Below are positions 48,197 to 58,700 of a stretch of 64,000 nt of DNA, one piece after another (position 1 is the first letter of the stretch; the number at the start of each line of letters is the position of its first letter). The notes below the pieces were generated by a model. The model was not told the DNA's origin. It ran no database searches and worked only from the letters and a program-made list of their open reading frames with translations. Location of the stretch: contig MU858136.1 of NCBI GenBank assembly GCA_033297075.1, positions 93,462 to 157,461 on the forward strand, in the 5' to 3' direction. Made by a program: the position numbers and the translations under genes. This DNA is from Rhypophila decipiens. Taxonomy: Eukaryota; Ascomycota; Sordariomycetes; Sordariales; Naviculisporaceae.

Positions 48197-49393
48197 TTAG
48201 ACCAATCTAGCCCACCTCTCGGGGAACATCATCGGATCACTCCCGTCATCCTCGCACTCCCAATACCTCCTAATGGGCGGGTTCATCCTATGTCTCAGCG
48301 TCAGATTCCTCTCGTCATCAGTGACAGTAAAAACAGGCATATTATGCCCATCACTGCTAACACAAAACAACTCACTCCCGCCATTGGCAACAAACTCCTC
48401 ATTGACGAGTTCCTGCTGGGCGGCAATATTCAGCTCGCATTGGCGCATCATAGCCTCACCTTTTCGCAAACAGTCCTCGAACTGTTTTGTGGTCTTGAAT
48501 TCTCCGTAGAGGCGTGTAAAGTCGTTGAGTAAAAAAGAGCCGAGGGCGTCTTCGCGCGCCGAGGCGGTGGAATACTCGCTCACGGGGGTGGTTCTCATGG
48601 TTGGAAAGCGGTACCAATCCGAGAGTGGATTTCGCGCCGGATCGTGGTCAACTGCTTCGGACCACATGGCTGGAAAGAACTCACCAAAGAATGGTCGTGC
48701 TACGGAGAGTACGAACTCGGGCCAGTCCAGGGAGCTGATTTCGTCGGGGTGGTGCGGTCCTAGCTCGGAGAGGAGACGGCATGTGCAGCCTGGGTTGTCG
48801 TTTGTGGCACGGCTGAGGATTCGCCCAATCAGGAGGATTAGGTCTTTTGGATCTCTTTCATGGACGAGGTCGCGGAGGGAGAACTCGCTCATGGCCATGA
48901 ACTCGAGCTTGTCGCCTATGGAGATGTCTTCTTGGTACTCGGCGACGTGTGCGCAGAGGTCGTTGGCCGCGTTGGCGATGGCGTCCCAGATGTCGTGGAA
49001 TAGCGTTATTCTCTGCGCGGACGGCTCAAAGTAGCGCGACAGTTGGGTGTATGGGAGATCGAGGCCCCAGTTGTTCGAGGCGTTGATACCTAGCTGTTCG
49101 AGCTTGGATTGCAGGCGTTGATCGGCCGGCTTGGGGAAGCCCGGGTAGATGACTTCGGGGACTGTGTTCCAGTAGACGTTGTCTGCCGAGGCGCCTCTGA
49201 CAAAGGTCTCGAGGCATAGCGTCTTGCAGGGCTTGCAGATGAACCTATTGGGCCGGACGAATTGGAGGAGGAGGACTAGGTAGCCTTGTCGCTCGTCGGC
49301 GAGGTAGCACTCTGGTGCGATTACGCCTTGCTGCCGCATGATCTCGGGGTGTCTACCGTCGTCGCGGCTTTCCCACATGTCGTCGGAACTCAT
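48197..49393 (-). CDS. Hypothetical protein (orphan, 398 aa)
   Basis: Single-exon frame starting MSSDDMWESRDD. It has no signal peptide and no TM segment. A cysteine group FICKPCKTLCLETF lies near residue 55, and the remainder is a globular-looking, acidic, Trp-containing sequence (NNWGLDLPYTQL; SSLDWPEFVLSVARPFFGEFFP; RRYWECEDDG). I do not recognise the family. Its composition, length and a good TATA element 148 bp upstream support a real gene. The DUF2421-type gene converges on it from the left, about 220 bp away. Confidence 0.65.
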   Translation of the reverse strand: MSSDDMWESRDDGRHPEIMRQQGVIAPECYLADERQGYLVLLLQFVRPNRFICKPCKTLCLETFVRGASADNVYWNTVPEVIYPGFPKPADQRLQSKLEQLGINASNNWGLDLPYTQLSRYFEPSAQRITLFHDIWDAIANAANDLCAHVAEYQEDISIGDKLEFMAMSEFSLRDLVHERDPKDLILLIGRILSRATNDNPGCTCRLLSELGPHHPDEISSLDWPEFVLSVARPFFGEFFPAMWSEAVDHDPARNPLSDWYRFPTMRTTPVSEYSTASAREDALGSFLLNDFTRLYGEFKTTKQFEDCLRKGEAMMRQCELNIAAQQELVNEEFVANGGSELFCVSSDGHNMPVFTVTDDERNLTLRHRMNPPIRRYWECEDDGSDPMMFPERWARLV

Positions 49394-49902
49394 TTTTCGC
49401 TAATCAAGTAATACCGTTGTTGTGTTAGTAGAATGGATATGGATAGTACTTAACTGGGTTGTTTGTCTGGTTTTGCTTCTTATCCTGAAGAATGCCACGA
49501 TGAGAAGGCGAATACAATGCAATTATGCGGTCTGGCCTCCTTTTTATACAGATTCGTCGAGGGGGGTCATAATGCCATTGTTCTGATGAACATGCTGTCA
49601 CATAAAGCGCAGGTCCTTTGATACAAGGTTACAAGGGTTTTGTTGTCTACTTTTTTTGTCTGGTCTCTTTTGAGCTCATCAAGAACAAGGACGAGTTATT
49701 TCCTTTATCCGACTTCACAATGGCATTGTAAGCATATGACTTGCTTTGACAGGAACGAAGAGTGCCTTGTGATCAGATATGTTGGCGCCTTGTTATGTAT
49801 TTTGAACTTTTGCAAGAAGGAATATTTACATCCAATGTCATCCATTCACTCCTGCATTCACCCAGTCTGTCTGGCCTTTTCGTGCTTCCACCCCTTTATC
49901 GA
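49394..49902. other. Promoter of orphan and 3' side of esterase gene
   Basis: Spacer between two minus-strand genes. It carries a TATAAAAA element. Confidence 0.45.
49541..49548 (-). promoter_or_regulatory. TATA box of the 398-aa orphan
   Basis: TATAAAAA on the minus strand, 148 bp upstream of ATG 49393. Confidence 0.5.
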
Positions 49903-50741
49903 CTATGCCCGTCCAAGCTTGGCGTTGAGCGCCTTGATGAGGACTGGCCCGATTTGCTTGGCGATGAAGGCGTCGCCCTGGCTGTTGGGGTGGACTTTGT
50001 CGCCCTGGAGCATATTGTTGGTCATGCCCGCCGCGCGAGAGCAGTCGGCCACCGTGATGGGGGATTGGGCCGTCGTGTACTTGGCGGCCCAGCCTGGGAT
50101 TTGGGTGTTGACTCCCTCGATTGTGGCGTCGCTCCAGGATGTTGGGATCATCTTGTCAATCTGTTATTTTGGTGAACATTCAGGTTAGCATATCAGACAT
50201 TACTTGAAATTAGATTTGCGAGGAGGAAGGTAGAACGTACGATAACGCTAACATTGGCGTTCGCGGCCCGGAGAGAGTTCAAAATCGAAGTGTAGGCGTC
50301 CAGGATGGCCTGCTGGTTGCGCTTGCCAATGTTGACGTCGTTGGTGCCTAGCATAAAGTTCACCACGTCAGGCTGTGTGCTGCGTACCCAGCCCGCGATG
50401 TTATTGCGGGCGACGTCGTAGGCCTGGTAACCGCTGTGACCCTCGTGGCGGGCGTCGAAGCCGGCGGGTTTCTGGCAGCTTCCTCCGATGCTGTTCATGG
50501 ACCCGACCAGCTGAATCGATCCCGTCAGGTTGGCGGCCTGGAGCTGGGTCCAGACTTGGGGTCTCCAGCAGGTGATTTCTGTGATGGAGTCACCGAGGAA
50601 CACTTGAAGGAGAAAATAGTCAGTCGTTTGTTGAGTTTTAGATGCAATAGGGGAAGAGATGTACTTACTAACTTTGAGCTTCTGTTGAGCCTCTCCAATG
50701 GCAACGAGGCCGGCGGCGGCGAGGAGCAGACTGAGCTTCAT
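49903..50741 (-). CDS. Secreted SGNH/GDSL esterase (CE3-like)
   Basis: Predicted 230 aa from exons 50741-50669, 50602-50241 and 50160-49903 (donors GTAAGT and GTACGT). The signal peptide is MKLSLLLAAAGLVAIGEA. The SGNH blocks are intact: block I KVMFLGDSITE (nucleophile Ser), block II with GSMNSIGG, block III LGTNDV (Asn), and block V DKVHPNSQG (Asp and His). The overall pattern (CWRPQVWTQLQ; FDARHEGHSGYQAYD) matches fungal CE3-type acetyl-xylan esterases, secreted enzymes that deacetylate hemicellulose. The ATG at 50741 is preferred over the upstream in-frame start because it begins the signal peptide. Confidence 0.9.
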
Positions 50742-52385
50742 TTTGACGGTTATGTCGATCCTAGAATGGCTATCACAGTAGTTCGACGGTACGACCAAAT
50801 AGTAGCAGGAATACTATACGGAGCTCGCTGGCGACAAGGACATTGTTATTATAGCCAGGGGCTGCCCGCAACTTATATGTTGATCTGTCATGGAAACCTC
50901 CACACTCCGAGTCTCGACGAGTTACGTAGTCGACGGATAAAATCAAACAAGCCAACAAGATATGAACTTCGCCTATAATGCACTCCGCAAAACCAAGCAA
51001 CCACAAGGTTACTTGAACCGGGGAATCTCCCGATGCCAGAATGCCAAGCCGCAACATTGGCCCAGTTGTATCCTTGGAGAGATCCGATGTGAGGCTCCGT
51101 CCGATGGAGTCCTAAAACGGGACAAGGCGATTGGGCCGCTTGTACCCAAACAAGCGGATAGGCGCGACACTCTGCCTTCACGGATATATTGGCTCCGGCT
51201 TGTACCACATAGCCATCTTTCAACTGGCTAAGCTTTGTCTGAGAGTCCTCGCTTTCGGTATGTCGAGTTGATCTGCCTTTCAGACTTCCGCAACCCCGGA
51301 GAGGCGGAGGGGACCTTGGATGGGTAGTACTTGCCGACGATTCTACCTAGTCCCTGGATAATGAGACGCACGTGTCATTCATATATGTCGGTGACTGTCC
51401 GATTGGTAGGGCTGTCGGGTACGGTGCGAAATCATGGTTGCATGGGATATCACCTGAAGTGAATAACCTGGGGAAGTCAAGAATCTGTACAAACTGCAAA
51501 GTCTCCGGTTGATATAGAGAAAACTCCTTGTAGTGGCCTAGTACAATAACATGACTGAGATGACGTCCTTTTGGTATTCTCGATCTCGGTAGATGAACCT
51601 GACGGACAAATGGGACTTTGACATCGGAGAACTTGGAAGAGATGAGACAATAACCTTGCTGTACCTTCTATTTTTACTTTCCCATTTGAATGGGGGGAAC
51701 CAACGTTGGCAAATGACCGTATATCTCTGCCTCTATAGTAAGTGTATCGTCTATCTGGATTGGTCAGTTGTGGAAACAAAGTCGATCACAGGCATATCTA
51801 GTGCCAAGTGGCAGCTTCGTGGGCAGGTGATGGGCTAGAGGTGTTCTATTTCCATTTCGCAATGCACTTTCAACCAAATCAAGACCATGAAAGCAATCTC
51901 CTTACAAGCTCCTGAAAATTTACAAAATTAGGAATTCCTTCATTTCCTTCCTTCCTTCAAACTTTGTGCAGCATTCTACGGTAAATGTTAAGTTGATGTA
52001 CCAGTTTCAAAAGGATGCTGACCCTCCAAATCACTTTACCTGATGCCTATTCATCTTATAAACAACACTTAATATTATTCTTATTGAGGCCTTTTTCCTT
52101 TTTACAATGAATTGTCGTTTCAAGTTTTGACTCGTGAGCGATAGAGCAGTGACGATCGGCGGGAATAGTGCTACCCCTGAATGAGATGGAAGCAATAACC
52201 CTAACCCTAACCCTAAGCCGTAGCCACAGCACGCCGGCGCCCCAGCCAACAACGCCAGACGCGTTTGACGGCAAAGTCAAACTCAGCACCGAACTGACAA
52301 CGCGATTTTCGTACTACCCTCAGCAAACCGCACGACACCCGCAAAAGTACTCGACAAGTTAGCAACTTGCAACCGGGAAAGCAGA
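50742..52385. other. 1.6-kb divergent region with interstitial telomeric repeat
   Basis: Between the esterase (-) and the first CHORD-like gene (+). No gene is supported in it. It contains the telomere-like repeat listed separately. Confidence 0.5.
52196..52216 (+). repeat. Interstitial telomeric repeat (TAACCC x3)
   Basis: Three perfect TAACCC units plus TAA, about 170 bp upstream of the first CHORD-like gene. It is the C-strand form of the TTAGGG telomere repeat used by most filamentous ascomycetes. Confidence 0.9.
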
Positions 52386-53487
52386 ATGCCACCACCAATC
52401 TCTCAGTCGAGTGAGTCGACCTACCAGCTCTTCACAACAGATGAGATTGTGGACCAGCCGGCCGGGTTCCTCCACGAGATCGTGAGAGCGCTCTGTACAG
52501 ATGATGCGGTACGCACAAGGGCTTCGATTATCCTGTCGAAATTGTTGGCCAAAGGCGATGAAACCTTGCAGTTGGATGCTTCCAAGTCACTCCTACCGCC
52601 TAGAGTAAAAGTCTGCTTGCAATGTAAACAGGAGTTTAAGGAGGAAGAGAATGCCGAGTGGGCGTGTCAATTTCATAATGGTGAGTCGCACGAACCAAGA
52701 AGCTAGATGCTTTCTATCCTCTCACTTACTTTCCATCAAGAATTCGTGTGATCTCTGATCGACCCAACGGGCTGCTGACTTTTCTCGGGCGGAAACAGGG
52801 TATGTGGAAATTAGGAACAAGTACTGGAAAAATCACGACCATAACCGGGATGGCCCGATTGACACTCCAGAGAACCGAAAATACGACCCGGAAGGGTTTC
52901 AATGGAGCTGTTGCGAAGACGAACTGAACTCGCCGGGTTGTGCTCACCGGTCCCACCGAGCAGCAGAGGAGGTCGAGAAAGTCAAGGAAAGCCACCCTCT
53001 GGAAGACAATACTGAGGCAGGTCCCCAGGCGAAGAAAGTGAAACTCAGCTTACCCAAGCCGACGCAGAAGGATGCTGAGCCCGTGGCGGTTCCCGAAGGC
53101 AAGTTGGTCTGCCTCCAATGCAACGAGGCATACTGGGAGGGCTTCAATTGGCCCAGGAGCTGCTGGTTCCACCACGGCTCTCTGGCGCTAGATTCTGGCG
53201 CAAAGGTTTGGGAGAATTTCGATTACGACAACGAGGACGAGCTCGACACCGAATATATGCGAGAAGAGGTCCCTGAGGGGTTCGTTTACGAGTGCTGTGG
53301 CGAGTCAGGACTTTCCAAGGGGTGCAAATGGGGCAGCCATATCTCTAATCGTAATCCTCCCGAGACTGGCCGAACCGGTACAACGGAAGATACAACTCAC
53401 GGCGCAAATGGAGACAAGAAGGCCCAACCGGCCACAGATTTTCAAGATCCCATCAGTGGGGAGACTTCCGGTCTTTCGTCGGTGTGA
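52386..53487 (+). CDS. CHORD-like zinc-module protein (first of a tandem pair)
   Basis: Predicted 327 aa from exons 52386-52680 and 52799-53487 (GTGAGT...ACAG, phase 1 in the Gly codon of FHNG). A short helical N-terminal segment (residues 22-65, FLHEIVRALCTDD) precedes two zinc modules. Each has CxxC, then CxFHxG, then an acidic linker with a PEGF motif, then CC, and then GCxxxSH. Module 1 runs CLQC...CQFHNG...WSCC...GCAHRSH; module 2 runs CLQC...CWFHHG...YECC...GCKWGSH. The ligand order matches plant/animal CHORD domains (Rar1, CHP1), though with a longer middle and no CS domain. CHORD proteins act as Hsp90 co-chaperones in immunity; that role is not shown here. It is a paralogue of the next gene. 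Confidence 0.8.
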
Positions 53488-53998
53488 ATGGGGTCATTTG
53501 GGCTTGAGCGGTATAAGAGAGTTTGAGGACATACAATGCATGAGCGTCAGTTTTGAGATTCCAAGGACCAATTTGACGTAGCTTCCTATCATTTTCTCGT
53601 ACGGATCCACCGACTCAAACATATTGTTTCTCTGTTGTTCTGTGACGCGGAAAAGTCCGCGTCACATGTTCTTTAGGAGTTACTGGTATTGAAGTTCCGT
53701 TTTCTCTGAAATGGCGTTAACCTGGAAGGTGAGACTGAAATGGTCACCGGTCGTCGATTACATCATTACTGCCTCAAAACCCACAACTTCAAGCTGCTAA
53801 TTCGATCTGCACACTTGCTCATTTCTATCAGTTCTTTAAGGACGCGTCTTAACCATACCCACCCTACACGCGAATAATCACCGACCTTCTACCTCCCCCC
53901 ACCACGCAACGACACAATAATCTTGAACCACCTATCTACCACATAAATACATCGCCCAAGTATAATTACCCCCGCCGCAACAGCGATAACCAGTCACA
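53488..53998. other. Spacer between tandem paralogues
   Basis: 3' UTR of the first CHORD-like gene and promoter of the second. A short GACGCGGA/TCCGCGTC inverted repeat (about 53644-53663) could form a hairpin. Confidence 0.45.
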
Positions 53999-55049
53999 AT
54001 GCCTCCTCCATCCCCTCCAAACCCAAAACCATACGCCTCTATTATCACCATCACGGCACAGCCGGAAGACCACATCAAAAAATCCCTGTCGGCTCTCTGT
54101 CACGAGGATGACAAGACTCGCGAACGGGCCTACATGTATATGGGCAAGCTGGTTCGCCATGCCAAGGAACTTGAAAAGAACAACGACGCGGCCGCTGCTG
54201 CCGGCACCAAGAAGAGGACCATGCTCGACGTCGAGATTTGTATGTGGTGTGCTCAGACTTTTCACAAGGATAATAATTACAAGGAGCACTGCTTTCATCA
54301 TCCTGGCAAGTAAAATCCCGAGTCTTGAGAAATGTGAGAAAATACAAGCTAGGACGATTACTGATAGTTATACAGATAAAATCGTAAAAGACGGAGGCTC
54401 CCGCTTCTGGTACCATTGGGACAAAGGACGCGACGGCCCAATCGACACAGAGACCAACCGCAAGAACTTCCCCGGCGCCTTTGTCTACCCCTGTTGCGGC
54501 AAGAACGGCACCACCAAGGGCTGTACATGGGGCTATCACATCGAGCCCGAGGACCCTCCCGCTGTGTATAATGACCATTACGAACAAGACAGAAGAGTTA
54601 AGCGGACTAAGATCATCTCGGATATGAAACAGAATTCACTGCCGGTGAAGAAGGCTACGAATCTTCCTAGTGCATGGCTCAAGTGTGTACGGTGCTCGAC
54701 GTTGTTTTCAAACGAAGAAACTAGCGAGACTAGCTGCTGCTATCACGACGGTGAGTAAAGAGCAAACGTACAAGGCTTTGGGGGGGTTCAAATTAGGCGA
54801 AAGTGATGAATTTGCGCGGCCTAAGAATGAATAACCTGACTGTCTTGTTTGTTTCTCTTACAGGCTTCGCGTATCTGGACCGAAGCGCAGAGGGATGGTC
54901 CAATGGAGGGCGCTTGGGATATTGAGGACATGGATAGCCAGCTTGGACGTGGTGATTACCCCCAAGGCTTCAAGTACTCTTGCTGCCACGAAACCTTGGA
55001 ATTTGGAGGAAAGCAAGGGTGCGTAAGAGGGAAGCATCTGGCGGCATAA
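53999..55049 (+). CDS. CHORD-like zinc-module protein (second of a tandem pair; 3' model uncertain)
   Basis: Best model 53999-54305, 54376-54750 and 54886-55049 (281 aa). The N-terminal helix IKKSLSALCHEDDKTRERAYMYMGKL matches the paralogue. Module 1 runs CMWC...CFHHP...YPCC...GCTWGYH and module 2 runs CVRC...CCYHDG...YSCC...GCVRGKH, each with the RDGPI/RDGPM linker. Intron 1 appears to use a GC donor (GCAAGT at 54306), because that gives the same phase-1 position as in the paralogue; a GT-AG alternative (54310-54367) is also in frame. For intron 2, the canonical acceptor at 54863 throws the downstream module out of frame, while 54885 keeps it. The last exon may therefore be frameshifted or alternatively spliced. 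Confidence 0.62.
54306..54375 (+). other. Probable GC-AG intron
   Basis: Donor GCAAGT after a phase-1 G, branch CTGAT at 54361-54365, and acceptor ACAG. The position matches the GT-AG introns in the paralogue and in the next module. Confidence 0.5.
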
Positions 55050-55753
55050 TCCAACGAAGCAAGCAAAAGCACGAATGACGGCAAATCAAGCAAGATTGCA
55101 GACGGCGAAGACTGGGAGAATTAACCCCAGGAGGTCATTGGGACCAGCGACGACTGCTTGGGGTAAGGCGGCAGACGGCTTCTTCTGGTAGAACATGTCA
55201 TTAGTTTTGGTAGAATCTCACCTTGCCATTATGAACTCCCTTCTCTCACACTTGCTCGAAACCCAATGACTTGTATGATCTACCGACTGTACTAGATGCC
55301 CATTCTGGCTTGCCTTGAGAATTAGAGGCTTTATCATTTATCATCCTTCTACATTCGTGACCGCAATCTGGAAGTCGTAATTCAAGGCTTTATTTAGCAA
55401 CTGGTGAGATGAAATAGTCCACTGGGTCCACTAGGCTCCCTCTTCCCTCACTCCTTCCACCCACGCCCCCGCCAAGAAACGAGGACGGTGGCCATGTAGC
55501 GATGGATACCAAACGAGGCAAGTGAGTTTTTAGAGTAGTGTGGTTGGAGTTCTCGTTGAGGACCCCGCGAAACTGCAGCAGTTTCAGCAATCACATCCAC
55601 CATCAGCTCTGATTGGCCGAAGTGACTCATGCGGTGAGCATTTGGCGGGCGACACAAGCAGAGTCACCAACGGCTGAAGTATAAAGCCGTACATCTCTCA
55701 ATTCTTTTTCTCACATCATCTTTTCCAATTTCCCTTCAAGTTGATAATTCATC
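55050..55753. other. Spacer and promoter of the large orphan
   Basis: Contains the 3' UTR of the CHORD-like gene and a TATAAAG at 55680. No gene is supported. Confidence 0.5.
55680..55686 (+). promoter_or_regulatory. TATA box of large orphan
   Basis: TATAAAG 74 bp upstream of ATG 55754. Confidence 0.55.
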
Positions 55754-58700
55754 ATGGATCGAGTCAGAAAGACGTACTTCAATCCCCTGGCGACGACCAA
55801 GGAGTCGATTCGAGAACTCCTCGAGGCACTCCCGGTCGGATCAGCTCATCCTTTCAGTCCAGAGCGCATTCTTCTTCTGCGAACCAATGATGGAATCGAC
55901 GAGATTGATATCTCTTCTTACCCGGAAGACTTCTTCTTCAATGCGGTCGACTTGGGAGAAATGGGCGAGATCCTGTTGAGGCGGATGGCCGGTTTCAGCC
56001 AGCACCTCAGCGTCTTCAACGACTTTCAGATCGTCCAGGCCCCGGCATCGACCTTCAGAATCCCTATTGTGTCAGGCGAGATCGCCATGCTGGCTGTGTC
56101 GGTCAGAGATCCAACCTACTACGACTTTTGCTTCGCCGACAAGGACTGCAATGCCTGCTGCTGGCTCGCGCGAGATACCTTTCCCGGCATAACCCACAGT
56201 GGCGACATCCTCAACGGCCAGGACTTGCTGGACTACATTCGCATCGACGGGCGCAAGCTCACCCAAAAGGAGATCTGCTTCTTCATTTCTGGCTACCAAA
56301 AGACAAAGATTACCAGGTTCTTGGGCACCCACCCCGCCGTGCTCCTGGCCGACCATGTGGACAAGATCCTCTACATCGTCCCGGTCCCGCTGGATTCGGC
56401 TACCATTGGAGATGCCACCATCTGCTGTCCGCTGGTGATGAAGAAAGACGGAGACGACGGCTTGATCTGCTCCATCTTGCCGACTGCCACCACCGACAGA
56501 GACATGATGTGCCATGCCGACACCATGAAAAGCCCTTGCTTTGCTGAGGCACTCACACGAGCTGATTTCACACTATCAGCTCCCCAGCTGACGGCCACAC
56601 CAGGTAGGAAGCCAGGTCTCCTCCCCCAAGTCTCCATTGCTCCCTCTGTACCTAGTTATACTAACTCCACACTTGCAGCCGCTACAGTCACCCCCGTCCA
56701 ACAATCCACCGCCACAAACTCGGAACTCCTAAGCAAGATCACCGCCAAGGATAGTGCTGTCCTGGTTACTAGCCCGGTTACATTGCCCTCGGTCGTTGAT
56801 CCCGCGAAAACTCAAGTCATCAACTTTGGCACGGGTCTTGAGTTCAAGCTGGATGGAGCCACTTCGACCAACACCACATCATCCAGCGTTGTCTTGCCCT
56901 GCATCTTCGGCACCCAGCTTCAGGGCCCCATGCTACTTGCCACAGGCACGGTTCCCTCCAATGTCCCGTCCCTTGACGAGAAATCGCTGAGAGAGTACTA
57001 CGAGAGGCTCAAGGACATCACCGTGATTGTTGACGACAAGATGACAGACAACGCGCGAAACCTGGCCACATCGCTCAGGCTCAATGCCGTCTTCATTGTC
57101 CAGCTCAGCCCTGAGCAGCAGCCCAAGACGACGGACGAGATCATGTCGCTGTTAGACTCAACAAACATCAACTCCGTCACTGCGCTTGCCGGCCCTCAGT
57201 CTCTGATCCTCGTCCAGGTTGCCGACAAGTACTACTTCTACCGGGGCATTGCCAATCAGGCCCACCTCAACACGACCAAGATGCCGTTTGGGGCCGATGT
57301 TACGGCAATCATCGAGTCCTTACTGGGCACCGGTTCCCTGATTGAGCCAAGAGCCAAGCGGATTGTCGATTTGAGCGAGCCAAACTCGATCGTCCTTCCT
57401 GCTTCCGGCCAGCAGGTCCGCCCTGAAGAGTTGAAAGAAGTCCTGGATAAGCTTCAGGTAGAACAGGTCAAGAATTTGGAAGATGATATCTCGGCAGCTG
57501 TTCCCCAGCTGCAGATGCTCTTGAACCAGAAAGACCTCTCGGAGCTCTCCCAGTCTCTTGTGACGGCGTTATCCACCAAGGTCAGCGCCGTGGCAGCTCC
57601 TATGCGCAAGGTTTATATCAAGTTCCTGACCCAGGAATACGATGAAAGTAACCCCGAAGCAGTGAAAACCAAGGGAAGGATGCTGGGCGAGCTAAGAAAG
57701 ACCACCATGGATATGCAGAAGGCTCTTGAGCCAGTCATTTCGAGTCTGCACAATCTCATATCGACTCAGACCACTTCGAAGCGGACCCACGACTTGAAGC
57801 GGCTTCTCCGGCAGGCGCAAATCAAGGGCAACGTGGAAGCCACCAAGACAATGACGTTTGAGACCATGGCAGGCTACCTCGAAAATTATGCGGCCGACAT
57901 GGGCGTAATGGTCATGAATATCGAGACTGGGCCCTTTCAAAGGGTCTTGGCCAACCTAACCGGCCAGACCATGGCCACCATCGATGCCAGCGAGTGCTGC
58001 GACCTCGACTCCCGAGTCCTCCATCTGGACGGTTTTGACGCTGGAATCATCATTGAACAGTCTCAGGCCCAGCACAATGGCCCGCTCCGGAGCACAAATG
58101 GCCCCGGCCAACCAATTCTGGCCGTCCCCTATCTTAACCAAGGAAGGGGATACGAGGGCTCCATGCTGGCCTGGGTCTGCTGGGACGAGTTCGTCAATCT
58201 CAAGAGCCCGTACACCGTGCGATGGATGGAGAAGTGCAACGACGCGCATATCGCGGCGCTCCGGATCCTAACCCGCAGCACGCTCAGCCAGGCAGTCTTA
58301 TCCCGCGAGTTCAACATCGAAGCGGGCGCCCCTGAAACGGGCCATCTGATGAGCGCTCTGCTCGTCGAAGCCATGACCAAGCTCGCGGCTATGCGAACCA
58401 CGGCCCCAACCCTAGTCGAGAAAGCCGAAGACACCACCACCAAGCTCATGCGCGGTCTCTTCGGCAACCTCCTGACCGTGGCCGGCTCCGGGGTCCGCCC
58501 GCTGAGCATGGTATGGCAGCTCTTTGGACTCAACCCGTCCTACGACATCCCCACCACCGAGGCAGACTGGATCTGGTACGAGAAGGTCGTCCAGCTGTAT
58601 CCTTACACCGGCTGGCCGCTCAGCCAGTTCCACACCAACGTGGAAAAGCTCCTGGACAAGGCCATTGTCCGGCTGATCACCAAGTCCGAGAACACGTCCC

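Noticed and set aside
52196..52216. Telomerase RNA template
   Set aside because: More than three telomeric units is longer than the usual 1.5-2-repeat template, and no other telomerase-RNA feature was recognised.
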